From: an uncultured Oscillospiraceae bacterium
GTDB taxonomy: Bacteria > Bacillota > Clostridia > Oscillospirales > Oscillospiraceae
DNA length: 12,029 bases
NCBI GenBank assembly: GCA_934569425.1
Contig: CAKTKM010000036.1
Location: 1-12,029 of the forward strand
Direction of reading: 5' to 3'
The notes under the pieces: generated by a model
The model's input: the letters and a program-made list of their open reading frames with translations, nothing else
What the model was told of the DNA's origin: nothing
Database searches by the model: none
Shown: positions 6,888 to 12,029 of the stretch, one piece after another
How positions within the stretch are numbered: position 1 is the first letter of the stretch
How the letters are laid out: each line of letters begins with the position of its first letter
Program-made: the position numbers and the translations under genes

Positions 6888-6917
6888 ACTATAACACAGG
6901 AAGGACGGAATTGCCAT
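6888..6917 (-). promoter_or_regulatory. Candidate promoter of glpK
   Basis: Read on the - strand: ATGGCA (6917-6912), 18-base spacer ending in an extended -10 TGT, then TATAGT (6893-6888). It overlaps the lipase start codon on the other strand. The -35 match is only four of six. Confidence 0.4.
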
Positions 6918-7851
6918 GACAAATAAAACGGACTTTACGTTTCTTTCCAGCGATGGGAAGACTCGCCTCCACGGCATCGCGTGGGTACCGGAGGACACAA
7001 CGCCCACAGCAGTTTTGCAGATCGTTCACGGCGTGGCGGAGCATATCGGCCGCTATGACGATTTCGCCCGTTTCCTCAACGGCCACGGCGTTGTGGTAGT
7101 GGGGCATGACCATCTGGGACATGGCGGCTCCCTGCCGGAGGGCGGAACGCCTGTGTATTTCGGACATGGCAATACCTGGCAGACGCCGGTGGACGACATC
7201 TATGTGCTGCACACCAAGCTGAAGGAGCGCTATCCCGGCCTGCCGCTGCTGCTGATGGGTCACTCCATGGGATCGTTCCTCAGCCGGACGTATCTTATCC
7301 GCTACTCCGGTACGGTGAAGGCCGCGATTTTGATGGGAACCGGATGGCAGAGCGGCGCCGCGCTGACCGGCGGCCTTGCCCTGTCCGGCGCGCTGGCGCG
7401 CCGCGATCCCGCTGCCACCAACGCCACCGTAAATGCGCTGGCCTTCGGTGCGTATAATAAGATGTTCAAGCCCAACCGTACCGGCTTTGACTGGCTGTCG
7501 GTCGACCCGGAAAATGTGGACGACTATATGGCCGATCCTCTGTGCGGCCACGATGCCACCGTGGGTCTGTTTCACGAGATGCTGCGGGGCATCCGTTTCA
7601 ATCAGCGGCCGGCCAACCTGCGGAAGATGGACATGGATACCCCCGTGCTGCTGATCTCCGGGCAGGACGATCCCGTGGGAGCCATGGGGGCCGGTGTCTG
7701 CCGGACGTATCAGGAATTCCGCCGCGCCGGGGTAAAGGACTGCACGCTGAAGCTGTATCCTGCGCTGCGCCACGAGCTGCTGAACGAAAAGGAGCACCGC
7801 CCGGCGGTGTATCAGGATATTTGGAGCTGGATGGAGGAAAAGCTGAAATGA
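6916..7851 (+). CDS. Alpha/beta hydrolase, monoacylglycerol lipase/lysophospholipase-like (Hydrolase_4, S33 clan)
   Basis: A 311-residue cytoplasmic hydrolase with no signal peptide. The family cleaves monoacylglycerols or lysophospholipids to free fatty acid and glycerol or a glycerophospho compound. The triad can be read directly: the nucleophile elbow GHSMGS with S117, an acid in SGQDD (D251 or D252, the latter fitting the GxxD pattern) and H286 in LRHELLNE. The oxyanion-hole region is IVHGVAEHIGRYDDFARFL at about residues 36-54, followed by the family HDHLGHG run. AGGAAGGA lies about 10 bases before the ATG. The stop codon overlaps the start of the uracil-DNA glycosylase gene by four bases (ATGA), so the two are cotranscribed and probably translationally coupled. 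Divergent placement from glpK fits a role in releasing glycerol, but the true substrate is unknown. Confidence 0.85.
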   Translation: MTNKTDFTFLSSDGKTRLHGIAWVPEDTTPTAVLQIVHGVAEHIGRYDDFARFLNGHGVVVVGHDHLGHGGSLPEGGTPVYFGHGNTWQTPVDDIYVLHTKLKERYPGLPLLLMGHSMGSFLSRTYLIRYSGTVKAAILMGTGWQSGAALTGGLALSGALARRDPAATNATVNALAFGAYNKMFKPNRTGFDWLSVDPENVDDYMADPLCGHDATVGLFHEMLRGIRFNQRPANLRKMDMDTPVLLISGQDDPVGAMGAGVCRTYQEFRRAGVKDCTLKLYPALRHELLNEKEHRPAVYQDIWSWMEEKLK

Positions 7852-8426
7852 ACGCATGGGAGGAACTGAAAGAGAAATGCCTGCGCTGCCATGCCTGCCA
7901 GCTGCGTCAGACCTGTACGCAGGTGGTGTTCGGCGTGGGCGACCCCAATGCCGAGGTGCTGTTTATCGGCGAGGCGCCCGGCGCCAATGAGGATATACAG
8001 GGCGAGCCCTTCGTGGGACGCGGCGGCAAGCTGCTGGATGACATGCTGGCCATGATCGGCCTGCACCGCAAGGATGTCTATATCACCAACTCCGTCAAAT
8101 GCCGCCCGCCGGAGAACCGCGACCCCCTGAACGAGGAGAAGGACGCCTGCCGCGGCTACCTGCGGGAGCAGGTGCGGCTCATGCGCCCCAAGATCATTGT
8201 ATGCCTCGGGCGGATCAGCGCTAAGGAGCTGATCAAGCCGGATTTCAAGATCGGACAGGAGCATGGCCAGTTTTTTGACCGCAACGGCACCCTGATGATG
8301 GCGCTGTTCCATCCCGCGGCGCTGCTGCGAGATCCCCGCAGAAAGCCGGAGACCTTTGAGGATCTCAAGCGCCTGCAGGCCAAGATCGCCGAGATCTGCG
8401 ACCATACGCCCATCTCATTTGAGTAA
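7848..8426 (+). CDS. Family 4 uracil-DNA glycosylase ([4Fe-4S] type)
   Basis: 192 residues, the normal size for this family, which removes uracil formed by cytosine deamination and starts base-excision repair. Four cysteines expected to hold the 4Fe-4S cluster are at C14, C17, C85 and C101, the same spacing as I recall for the Thermotoga maritima enzyme. The uracil-binding motif GEAPGANED is at 41-49, followed by [16 protein letters not shown], then [13 protein letters not shown] (79-91) and the C-terminal HPAALL motif with H155. The family is common in archaea, thermophiles and many clostridia. The start is the ATG that overlaps the lipase stop, and no separate ribosome binding site of strength is seen before it apart from GAGGAAAAGC. 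A strong terminator begins right at the stop codon. Confidence 0.95.
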   Translation: MNAWEELKEKCLRCHACQLRQTCTQVVFGVGDPNAEVLFIGEAPGANEDIQGEPFVGRGGKLLDDMLAMIGLHRKDVYITNSVKCRPPENRDPLNEEKDACRGYLREQVRLMRPKIIVCLGRISAKELIKPDFKIGQEHGQFFDRNGTLMMALFHPAALLRDPRRKPETFEDLKRLQAKIAEICDHTPISFE

Positions 8427-8461
8427 AAAGAGAGCGCCGCCCGGTGGGCGGCGCTCTCTTT
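8427..8461. terminator. Bidirectional intrinsic terminator
   Basis: Perfect 16-base-pair stem (AAAGAGAGCGCCGCCC with its complement) and a GGT loop, flanked by A-rich sequence on the left and T on the right. It sits between the converging glycosylase gene and the HD-domain gene (stop at 8468) and probably serves both. Confidence 0.9.
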
Positions 8462-8467
8462 GACATT

Positions 8468-9052
8468 TTACAGGGTCTCCATTTCCTTGTTGACGCGCTC
8501 CTCACAGCTTCTCATGGCCAGAATGGTCTTTTCCATCAGTTCTTCCAGCGTCCAGCCCAGCCGCTCCGCGCCGGTGGTGATCACATCGCGGGAGCAGCCG
8601 GCGGCAAATTTCTTGTCCTTGAACTTCTTCTTCAGGCTGCTGACCTCCATGTCCATCACGCTCTTGCTGGGGCGCATACGGGCTGCGGCGCCGATCAGCC
8701 CCGTCAGCTCATCGGCGGCAAACAGGACCTTCTCCATCTCGTGCGTGGGTTCCACATCGCACACGAGGCCATAGCCGTGGCTGCACACCGCGTGGATGAG
8801 CTCCTGCGAGCAGCCGGCCTTTTCCAGCAGCTCCGGCGCCTTGATGCAGTGCTGCTCCGGCCACATCTCAAAGTCGATGTCGTGCAGCAGTCCCACCGTG
8901 GCCCAGAAATCCGCGTCTTCGCCGTACCCCAGCTCGTTGGCGTACCAACGCATCACGCCTTCCACCGTCAGGGCGTGCAGGATGTGAAACGGTTCGTGAT
9001 TGTACTCTTTCAATGCCGCCAGAGCGGCGTCCCGTGTGATAACTTCCTTCAT
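8468..9052 (-). CDS. HD-domain metal-dependent hydrolase
   Basis: 194 residues from the chosen ATG (MKEVITRDAALAALKEYN), which has AAAGGAG nine bases upstream; an ATG 12 codons earlier lacks such a site. The HD superfamily hydrolyses phosphomonoester or phosphodiester bonds, often in nucleotides. Conserved metal ligands are visible as H26 (FHILHALTVEGVMRWYA), the H57-D58 pair in LLHDIDFE, H92 in SHGYG and D114 in AADELTGL. The AADELTGL and DIDFE signatures match a common group of stand-alone HD hydrolases in clostridia with no established substrate. There is no membrane segment or fused sensor domain. It has its own sigma-A promoter, which overlaps the end of the small upstream gene on the same strand. 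Confidence 0.88.
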   Translation of the reverse strand: MKEVITRDAALAALKEYNHEPFHILHALTVEGVMRWYANELGYGEDADFWATVGLLHDIDFEMWPEQHCIKAPELLEKAGCSQELIHAVCSHGYGLVCDVEPTHEMEKVLFAADELTGLIGAAARMRPSKSVMDMEVSSLKKKFKDKKFAAGCSRDVITTGAERLGWTLEELMEKTILAMRSCEERVNKEMETL

Positions 9053-9106
9053 TGCGGCAATCTCCTTTTGTGTATGGCGCGTCGCCACGCCGGATTTTGA
9101 TGTCCT

Positions 9107-9135
9107 ATTGTATCACAGGGATACCCGCTATGCAA
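9107..9135 (-). promoter_or_regulatory. Sigma-A promoter of the HD hydrolase gene
   Basis: Read on the - strand: TTGCAT (9135-9130), 17-base spacer, TACAAT (9112-9107), giving a leader of about 48 bases. The -35 lies over the last codons of the 68-residue gene. Confidence 0.75.
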
Positions 9136-9334
9136 GGGCGTTTTCCAGAACCTGCAGCACCGCCTGCATGTGCCGCAGCTCCTCCCGCAGCAGCGTCTGA
9201 TAGACCGGCGGAGCCGTTTCCGCCGCGGGAGCGGCCATCGCGGCGCGCCGTGCCTCGGGGTAGGGATCCTCCGCCGGATTCACCCGCTTCCACACCTGGT
9301 CGTATTTACGGTAGTCATATACCTCGTTGTCCAT
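9128..9334 (-). CDS. Small uncharacterised protein, possibly a short ferritin-like family member
   Basis: 68 residues from ATG 9334, chosen because AAAGGAG lies seven bases upstream; the open frame extends further but without a site. The protein begins MDNEVYDYRKYDQVWKRVNP and continues AEDPYPEARR, an Ala/Pro-rich linker (about 31-43), then a helix YQTLLREELRHMQAVLQVLENA (about 45-66) with E and H in an E-E-L-R-H pattern. The opening (YDQVWxRVNPxxxPYPE) reminds me of the N-terminus of ferritin-like or rubrerythrin-like proteins of gut clostridia, which are much longer. If so, this copy holds only the leader and the first helix and may be truncated, or it may be a genuine short protein. It has no membrane segment or signal peptide. 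It is divergent from the Rrf2 gene. The function is unknown. Confidence 0.65.
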   Translation of the reverse strand: MDNEVYDYRKYDQVWKRVNPAEDPYPEARRAAMAAPAAETAPPVYQTLLREELRHMQAVLQVLENALA

Positions 9335-9386
9335 GTAATATCTCCTTTCGGGTCTTTGCCATGAATGTCCGTTTTCCTCCTGTGAC

Positions 9387-9416
9387 ATACTATGCACGTT
9401 CCGCCGGTGACGACAA
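9387..9416 (-). promoter_or_regulatory. Weak candidate promoter for the 68-residue gene
   Basis: Read on the - strand: TTGTCG (9416-9411), 18-base spacer, TAGTAT (9392-9387). Both boxes have two or three mismatches. It is back to back with the strong rightward promoter at 9423-9451. Confidence 0.25.
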
Positions 9417-9422
9417 CACCCA

Positions 9423-9451
9423 TTGACACAGTAGGCAAAACCGCCTATAAT
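9423..9451 (+). promoter_or_regulatory. Perfect-consensus sigma-A promoter of the Rrf2 regulator
   Basis: TTGACA (9423-9428), exactly 17 bases, TATAAT (9446-9451). A promoter this strong ahead of a regulator usually needs repression, which fits autorepression by the Rrf2 protein. The leader would be about 27 bases. Confidence 0.92.
9432..9447. promoter_or_regulatory. Candidate Rrf2 operator inside the promoter
   Basis: TAGGC-N6-GCCTA, a perfect 5-base-arm dyad lying in the promoter spacer and running into the -10 box, where a bound dimer would block polymerase. It does not match the E. coli IscR or Bacillus CymR consensus as I know them, so assignment rests on position and symmetry. Confidence 0.4.
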
Positions 9452-9484
9452 GAAGAAAAAAGCGGAAAGGGCGGGACGTGTCGT

Positions 9485-9907
9485 ATGATGATCTCAACGA
9501 AAGGGCGCTATGCGCTGCGGGTGATGGTGGATCTGGCGGAGCACCGGCAGGAGGGCTATATTCCCCTGCGGACGGTGGCGCTGCGTCAGGGCATCAGCCA
9601 GAAATATCTGGAGAGCATCATGACGACCCTCTCCAAGGCGGGCTTCGTGGACGGTACCCATGGCCGCGGCGGCGGTTACCGCCTTGTGCGGCCGCCGGAG
9701 GACTACCCCATCGGCCCGCTGCTGCGGGCCATCGAGGGGCCTCTGGCGCCGGTGCAGTGCGTGGAGGAGGAAGCCGTTCCCTGCGGGATGGCGGATACCT
9801 GCCGTACCCGCGCCCTGTGGCAGGGGCTGGATCAGGTGATCCGCGACTATCTGGATAACGTCACGCTGGCGCAGCTGATGGTAGAGGAAAAAGGCGAAAG
9901 CGATTGA
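9485..9907 (+). CDS. Rrf2-family transcription regulator, IscR-like with three cluster-type cysteines
   Basis: 140 residues from the first of two adjacent ATG codons (9485, 9488). The ribosome binding site is weak in either case (GCGGGA eight bases before the first). The N-terminal winged helix reads MISTKGRYALRVMVDLAEH, with the recognition helix around ISQKYLESIMTTLSKAGFV (37-55) and the wing GRGGGYRLVRPPE. Three cysteines at C92, C100 and C106 fall in the loop that binds a [2Fe-2S] cluster in IscR (C92, C98, C104 there), but the first spacing is seven residues and not five, and the nearby histidine ligand of E. coli IscR is not obvious. A regulator that senses Fe-S status is the natural reading, since sufC-sufB follow directly. 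Other Rrf2 roles (CymR, NsrR, RirA types) are less likely given this neighbour. A second promoter for sufC overlaps its stop codon. Confidence 0.9.
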   Translation: MMISTKGRYALRVMVDLAEHRQEGYIPLRTVALRQGISQKYLESIMTTLSKAGFVDGTHGRGGGYRLVRPPEDYPIGPLLRAIEGPLAPVQCVEEEAVPCGMADTCRTRALWQGLDQVIRDYLDNVTLAQLMVEEKGESD

Positions 9908-9932
9908 TTTCTGTCGCGGGATCTGATATAAT
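9904..9932 (+). promoter_or_regulatory. Promoter of sufC-sufB overlapping the Rrf2 stop codon
   Basis: TTGATT (9904-9909), 17-base spacer with extended -10 TGA, perfect TATAAT (9927-9932). A 7-base inverted repeat, CGGGATC (9917-9923) with GATCCCG (9951-9957), brackets the -10 and the expected start point. Its left arm lies upstream of the transcript, so it would act as DNA and not as an RNA hairpin; it could be an operator. sufCB can thus be expressed separately from the regulator. Confidence 0.75.
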
Positions 9933-10002
9933 ACCATAGGCTTTCTGTAGGATCCCGTGGCGGACACCGTTTTCGCCAGTTCACTTTGAGGAGGAAGATT
10001 CC

Positions 10003-10743
10003 ATGCTGGAATTGCAACATATTTCCTATCGCGTATCCACGCCGGAGGGCGAGATGGATATTATCAAGGACATCTCCATCACCATCCCTGACCACCGGCT
10101 CATGGTATTCACCGGCCCCAACGGCGGCGGCAAGACCACACTGGCCAAGATCATCATGGGATTGGTAAAGCCCACGGCCGGCCGCATCCTCTATAACGGC
10201 GAGGACATCACCGAACTGTCCATCACCCAGCGGGCGCGGAAGGGTATCAGCTACGGCTTCCAGCAGCCACCCCGCTTCAAGGGTATCACCGTTCACGACC
10301 TGCTGCTGTTGGCGGCGGGGGAGGAGAAACTCAGCAAGGATCGCTGCTGCGCCTACCTGACCAAGGTGGGGCTGTGCGCCAACGACTATCTGGACCGGGA
10401 GGTGGACGTATCCCTCTCCGGCGGCGAGGTGAAGCGCATTGAGATCGCCACCATTCTGGCACGCCACAGCGATGTGATGATCTTCGACGAGCCGGAGGCC
10501 GGCATCGACCTGTGGAGCTTTGCCCGCCTGACAGAGACCTTTGAGCAAATCCATCAGGAAGGTAAGGCCACCATGATCATCATTTCCCATCAGGAGCGGA
10601 TCATCCGTCTGGCGGACGAGATCGTGGTCATCGCAGGCGGGCGGATCGCCCACCGCGGCAGCACGGAAGAGGTGTTCCCGCTCATTTTGGCCGACACACT
10701 GGGCGGCTGCCCGGTCATCGAGAGAAAGGAGGCGTCCCTGTGA
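10003..10743 (+). CDS. sufC: Fe-S cluster assembly ATPase SufC
   Basis: A 246-residue ABC-type ATPase, the usual size for SufC, acting in the cytosol with SufB (and SufD where present) to build iron-sulfur clusters. Motifs in order are Walker A GPNGGGKTT at 38-46, the Q-loop GFQQPPRFKG at 85-94, signature LSGGE at 138-142, Walker B VMIFDEPEAGID at 158-169 and the H-loop SHQE with H196. FQQPP after the Q-loop and EPEAGIDLWSF after Walker B are typical of SufC rather than of transporter ATPases, and no membrane protein gene accompanies it. GAGGAGG precedes the ATG. The stop codon overlaps the sufB start by four bases. Several extra cysteines (C115, C116, C125) are not part of known SufC motifs. 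Confidence 0.95.
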   Translation: MLELQHISYRVSTPEGEMDIIKDISITIPDHRLMVFTGPNGGGKTTLAKIIMGLVKPTAGRILYNGEDITELSITQRARKGISYGFQQPPRFKGITVHDLLLLAAGEEKLSKDRCCAYLTKVGLCANDYLDREVDVSLSGGEVKRIEIATILARHSDVMIFDEPEAGIDLWSFARLTETFEQIHQEGKATMIIISHQERIIRLADEIVVIAGGRIAHRGSTEEVFPLILADTLGGCPVIERKEASL

Positions 10744-11669
10744 TCACTGACATCGACGCCAAGCTGTTGGAAAAGATCGCCGACCTGACCGGCAAGCCGG
10801 TGGGCGCCTTCAATATTCGGAAGGACTCCGGCTGCGAAGCCCGTCAGTCTACCGAGCATATCGACATCTCTCCCCGTGCCGACGGAAAGTCCGGCATCGA
10901 CATCCGCATCAAGCCCGGCACAAAAGGAGAGAAGTGCTATATCCCCGTCATTATCAGCAAGACCGGTCTCAGCGAGATGGTCTATAACGACTTCTATGTG
11001 GGCGACAACTGCGATGTGGACATCATCGCCGGCTGCGGGATCCACAACTCCGGCTGCGACGAGAGCCGTCACGACGGCGTGCATACCTTCCATATCGGAA
11101 AAAACAGCCGTGTGCATTACGTCGAGAAGCACTTTGGCGAGAAGGACGCCGGCCAGACCGGCGGCAATATCATGAACCCCAAGACCGTGGTCTATCTGGG
11201 AGAGAACTCCACCATGCAGATGGAGACCATTCAGATCCGCGGCATCGATTCCACCAAGCGGGAGACGGACTTCTTCTGTGAAGCCGGCAGCGAGGTGGTG
11301 GTCACCGAGCGCCTGCTGACCCACGGCGGTCAGGAGGCCGAAAGCGACATGACCATCCAGCTGAACGGCGACGATGCCAAGGGACGGGTCATTTCCCGCA
11401 GCGTGGCGCAGGATCAGTCCCATCAGGTGTTCCATCCCGTTATGGTGGGCAACGCCAGATGCTTCGGCCATGTCCAGTGTGACTCCATCATCATGGGCAG
11501 CGCCAGGATCGAGTCCATCCCTGCCATCACCGCAAATTCCACTGAGGCGCAGCTGATCCACGAGGCTGCCATCGGCAAGATCGCCGGCGATCAGCTCCTG
11601 AAGCTGGAGACCCTCGGTCTTACCGAGGAGGAGGCCGAGGATACCATCCTGAAGGGCTTCCTTGCCTGA
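10740..11669 (+). CDS. sufB: Minimal-type SufB scaffold protein (SufB/SufD family)
   Basis: 309 residues, far shorter than the roughly 470-500 of classical SufB, which is expected for the two-gene SufB-SufC systems of clostridia and archaea (called SUF-like minimal system). It starts at GTG 10740 within GTGA, seven bases after GGAGG. The central part is a beta-helix. The segment at 91-116 holds C91, C99, C106 and several His, including GCGIHN, and is a candidate metal-binding patch. NPKTVVYLGENSTMQMET lies at 146-163. GHVQCDS with C247 matches the position of the essential cluster-assembly cysteine of E. coli SufB (C405, from memory). The C-terminal SufC-binding part reads HEAAIGKIAGDQLLKLETLGL. 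Having only one SufB/D-type subunit implies a SufB2C2 complex. No SufS, SufU or SufD gene is adjacent; a terminator follows directly. Confidence 0.92.
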   Translation: MITDIDAKLLEKIADLTGKPVGAFNIRKDSGCEARQSTEHIDISPRADGKSGIDIRIKPGTKGEKCYIPVIISKTGLSEMVYNDFYVGDNCDVDIIAGCGIHNSGCDESRHDGVHTFHIGKNSRVHYVEKHFGEKDAGQTGGNIMNPKTVVYLGENSTMQMETIQIRGIDSTKRETDFFCEAGSEVVVTERLLTHGGQEAESDMTIQLNGDDAKGRVISRSVAQDQSHQVFHPVMVGNARCFGHVQCDSIIMGSARIESIPAITANSTEAQLIHEAAIGKIAGDQLLKLETLGLTEEEAEDTILKGFLA

Positions 11670-11679
11670 GAAAGAAATG

Positions 11680-11708
11680 AAAAGCGCGCCGCTGTGCGGC
11701 GCGCTTTT
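11680..11708 (+). terminator. Intrinsic terminator of sufCB
   Basis: Perfect 13-base-pair stem (AAAAGCGCGCCGC with its complement) and a TGT loop, 10 bases after the sufB stop, ending in four T. Confidence 0.92.
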
Positions 11709-11722
11709 ATCCCGTCAGAAAT

Positions 11723-11758
11723 AAAATTCCTCCGCTGCGTCCGCAGCGGAGGAATTTT
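11723..11758 (-). terminator. Intrinsic terminator of the APC permease gene
   Basis: Perfect 16-base-pair stem (AAAATTCCTCCGCTGC with its complement) and a four-base loop, 29 bases past the permease stop on the - strand. It forms a convergent terminator pair with 11680-11708. Confidence 0.88.
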
Positions 11759-11787
11759 TATGATCTCGTTATGCGGTCAGGAAGCCG

Positions 11788-12029
11788 TTACGCTTTCTTG
11801 CCGCCCTTGAAGAAGGCACCGATGATCTCGATGACGACGAACACGATCAGGTAATAGACTACATTCATCTTGTGGGAGTAAATGGCGGCAAACACCATGA
11901 ACAGGGAGCACAGGATGGCCAGCACGGGCATGACCTTGCCTTGGAAGCCGGACAGATCCTTGCGCTTCAGCAGGGCGATGTAGATGGGGATGTAAATGGC
12001 ATACAGGGTGATGATGGGCAGCTCGGAGG
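11788..12029 (-). CDS. C-terminal end of an APC-family amino acid permease, 5' truncated
   Basis: No start codon is needed because the gene enters from the right edge. Read from 12027 downward, 79 codons are open to a TAA at 11788-11790. Three hydrophobic segments can be seen, at about residues 2-20 (ELPIITLYAIYIPIYIALL), 33-50 (MPVLAILCSLFMVFAAIY) and 56-73 (VVYYLIVFVVIEIIGAFF), ending in the basic tail KGGKKA. A short charged loop (KRKDLSGFQGK) joins the first two. This is the typical end of amino acid/polyamine permeases of the APC superfamily in clostridia. The substrate cannot be told from this part. It converges on sufCB and has its own terminator. Confidence 0.75.
   Translation of the reverse strand, partial: SELPIITLYAIYIPIYIALLKRKDLSGFQGKVMPVLAILCSLFMVFAAIYSHKMNVVYYLIVFVVIEIIGAFFKGGKKA

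Overview
The window looks like a stretch of chromosome from a GC-rich gut Clostridia lineage (Firmicutes), probably Oscillospirales/Oscillospiraceae-like. This rests on the AGGAGG-type ribosome binding sites, textbook sigma-A promoters, a Gram-positive sortase signal of the SPKTG type, the Asp23-FakA gene pair, the short archaeal-type prolyl-tRNA synthetase and a two-gene SufC-SufB system. No phage, insertion sequence, CRISPR array, rRNA or tRNA is visible. The genes sit in short transcription units closed by strong intrinsic terminators.

Left part (1-3770, + strand): the 3' end of a PDZ-containing HtrA-like protease gene; a 245-base gap with overlapping RNA-like inverted repeats; a secreted pilin/adhesin-like gene whose SPKTG wall anchor lies in another reading frame (a +1 shift near a run of five C); then a promoter-driven asp23-fakA operon (alkaline-shock-type protein plus fatty acid kinase) ending in a GCAA-loop terminator.

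Middle part (3736-8461): proS and glpK on the - strand. glpK is divergent from a monoacylglycerol-lipase-like hydrolase, whose stop overlaps the start of a family 4 uracil-DNA glycosylase. The 87-base glpK/lipase spacer carries two opposing promoter candidates and a perfect 13-base dyad. FakA, the lipase and GlpK together suggest local enrichment for lipid and glycerol use, but this is inference.

Right part (8427-12029): an HD-domain hydrolase and a 68-residue orphan protein on the - strand. Divergent from these is an Rrf2 regulator with three IscR-like cysteines, expressed from a perfect-consensus promoter that contains a possible autoregulatory dyad. A second promoter overlaps its stop codon and feeds sufC-sufB, a minimal iron-sulfur cluster assembly pair with no cysteine desulfurase or SufD in view. 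A pair of opposing terminators separates this operon from the 3' end of an APC-family permease gene running off the right edge.

Most of the window is ordinary housekeeping DNA. The points most worth a second look are the out-of-frame sortase anchor with its structured leader, the self-contained Rrf2-SufCB unit and its candidate operators, and the small orphan protein.
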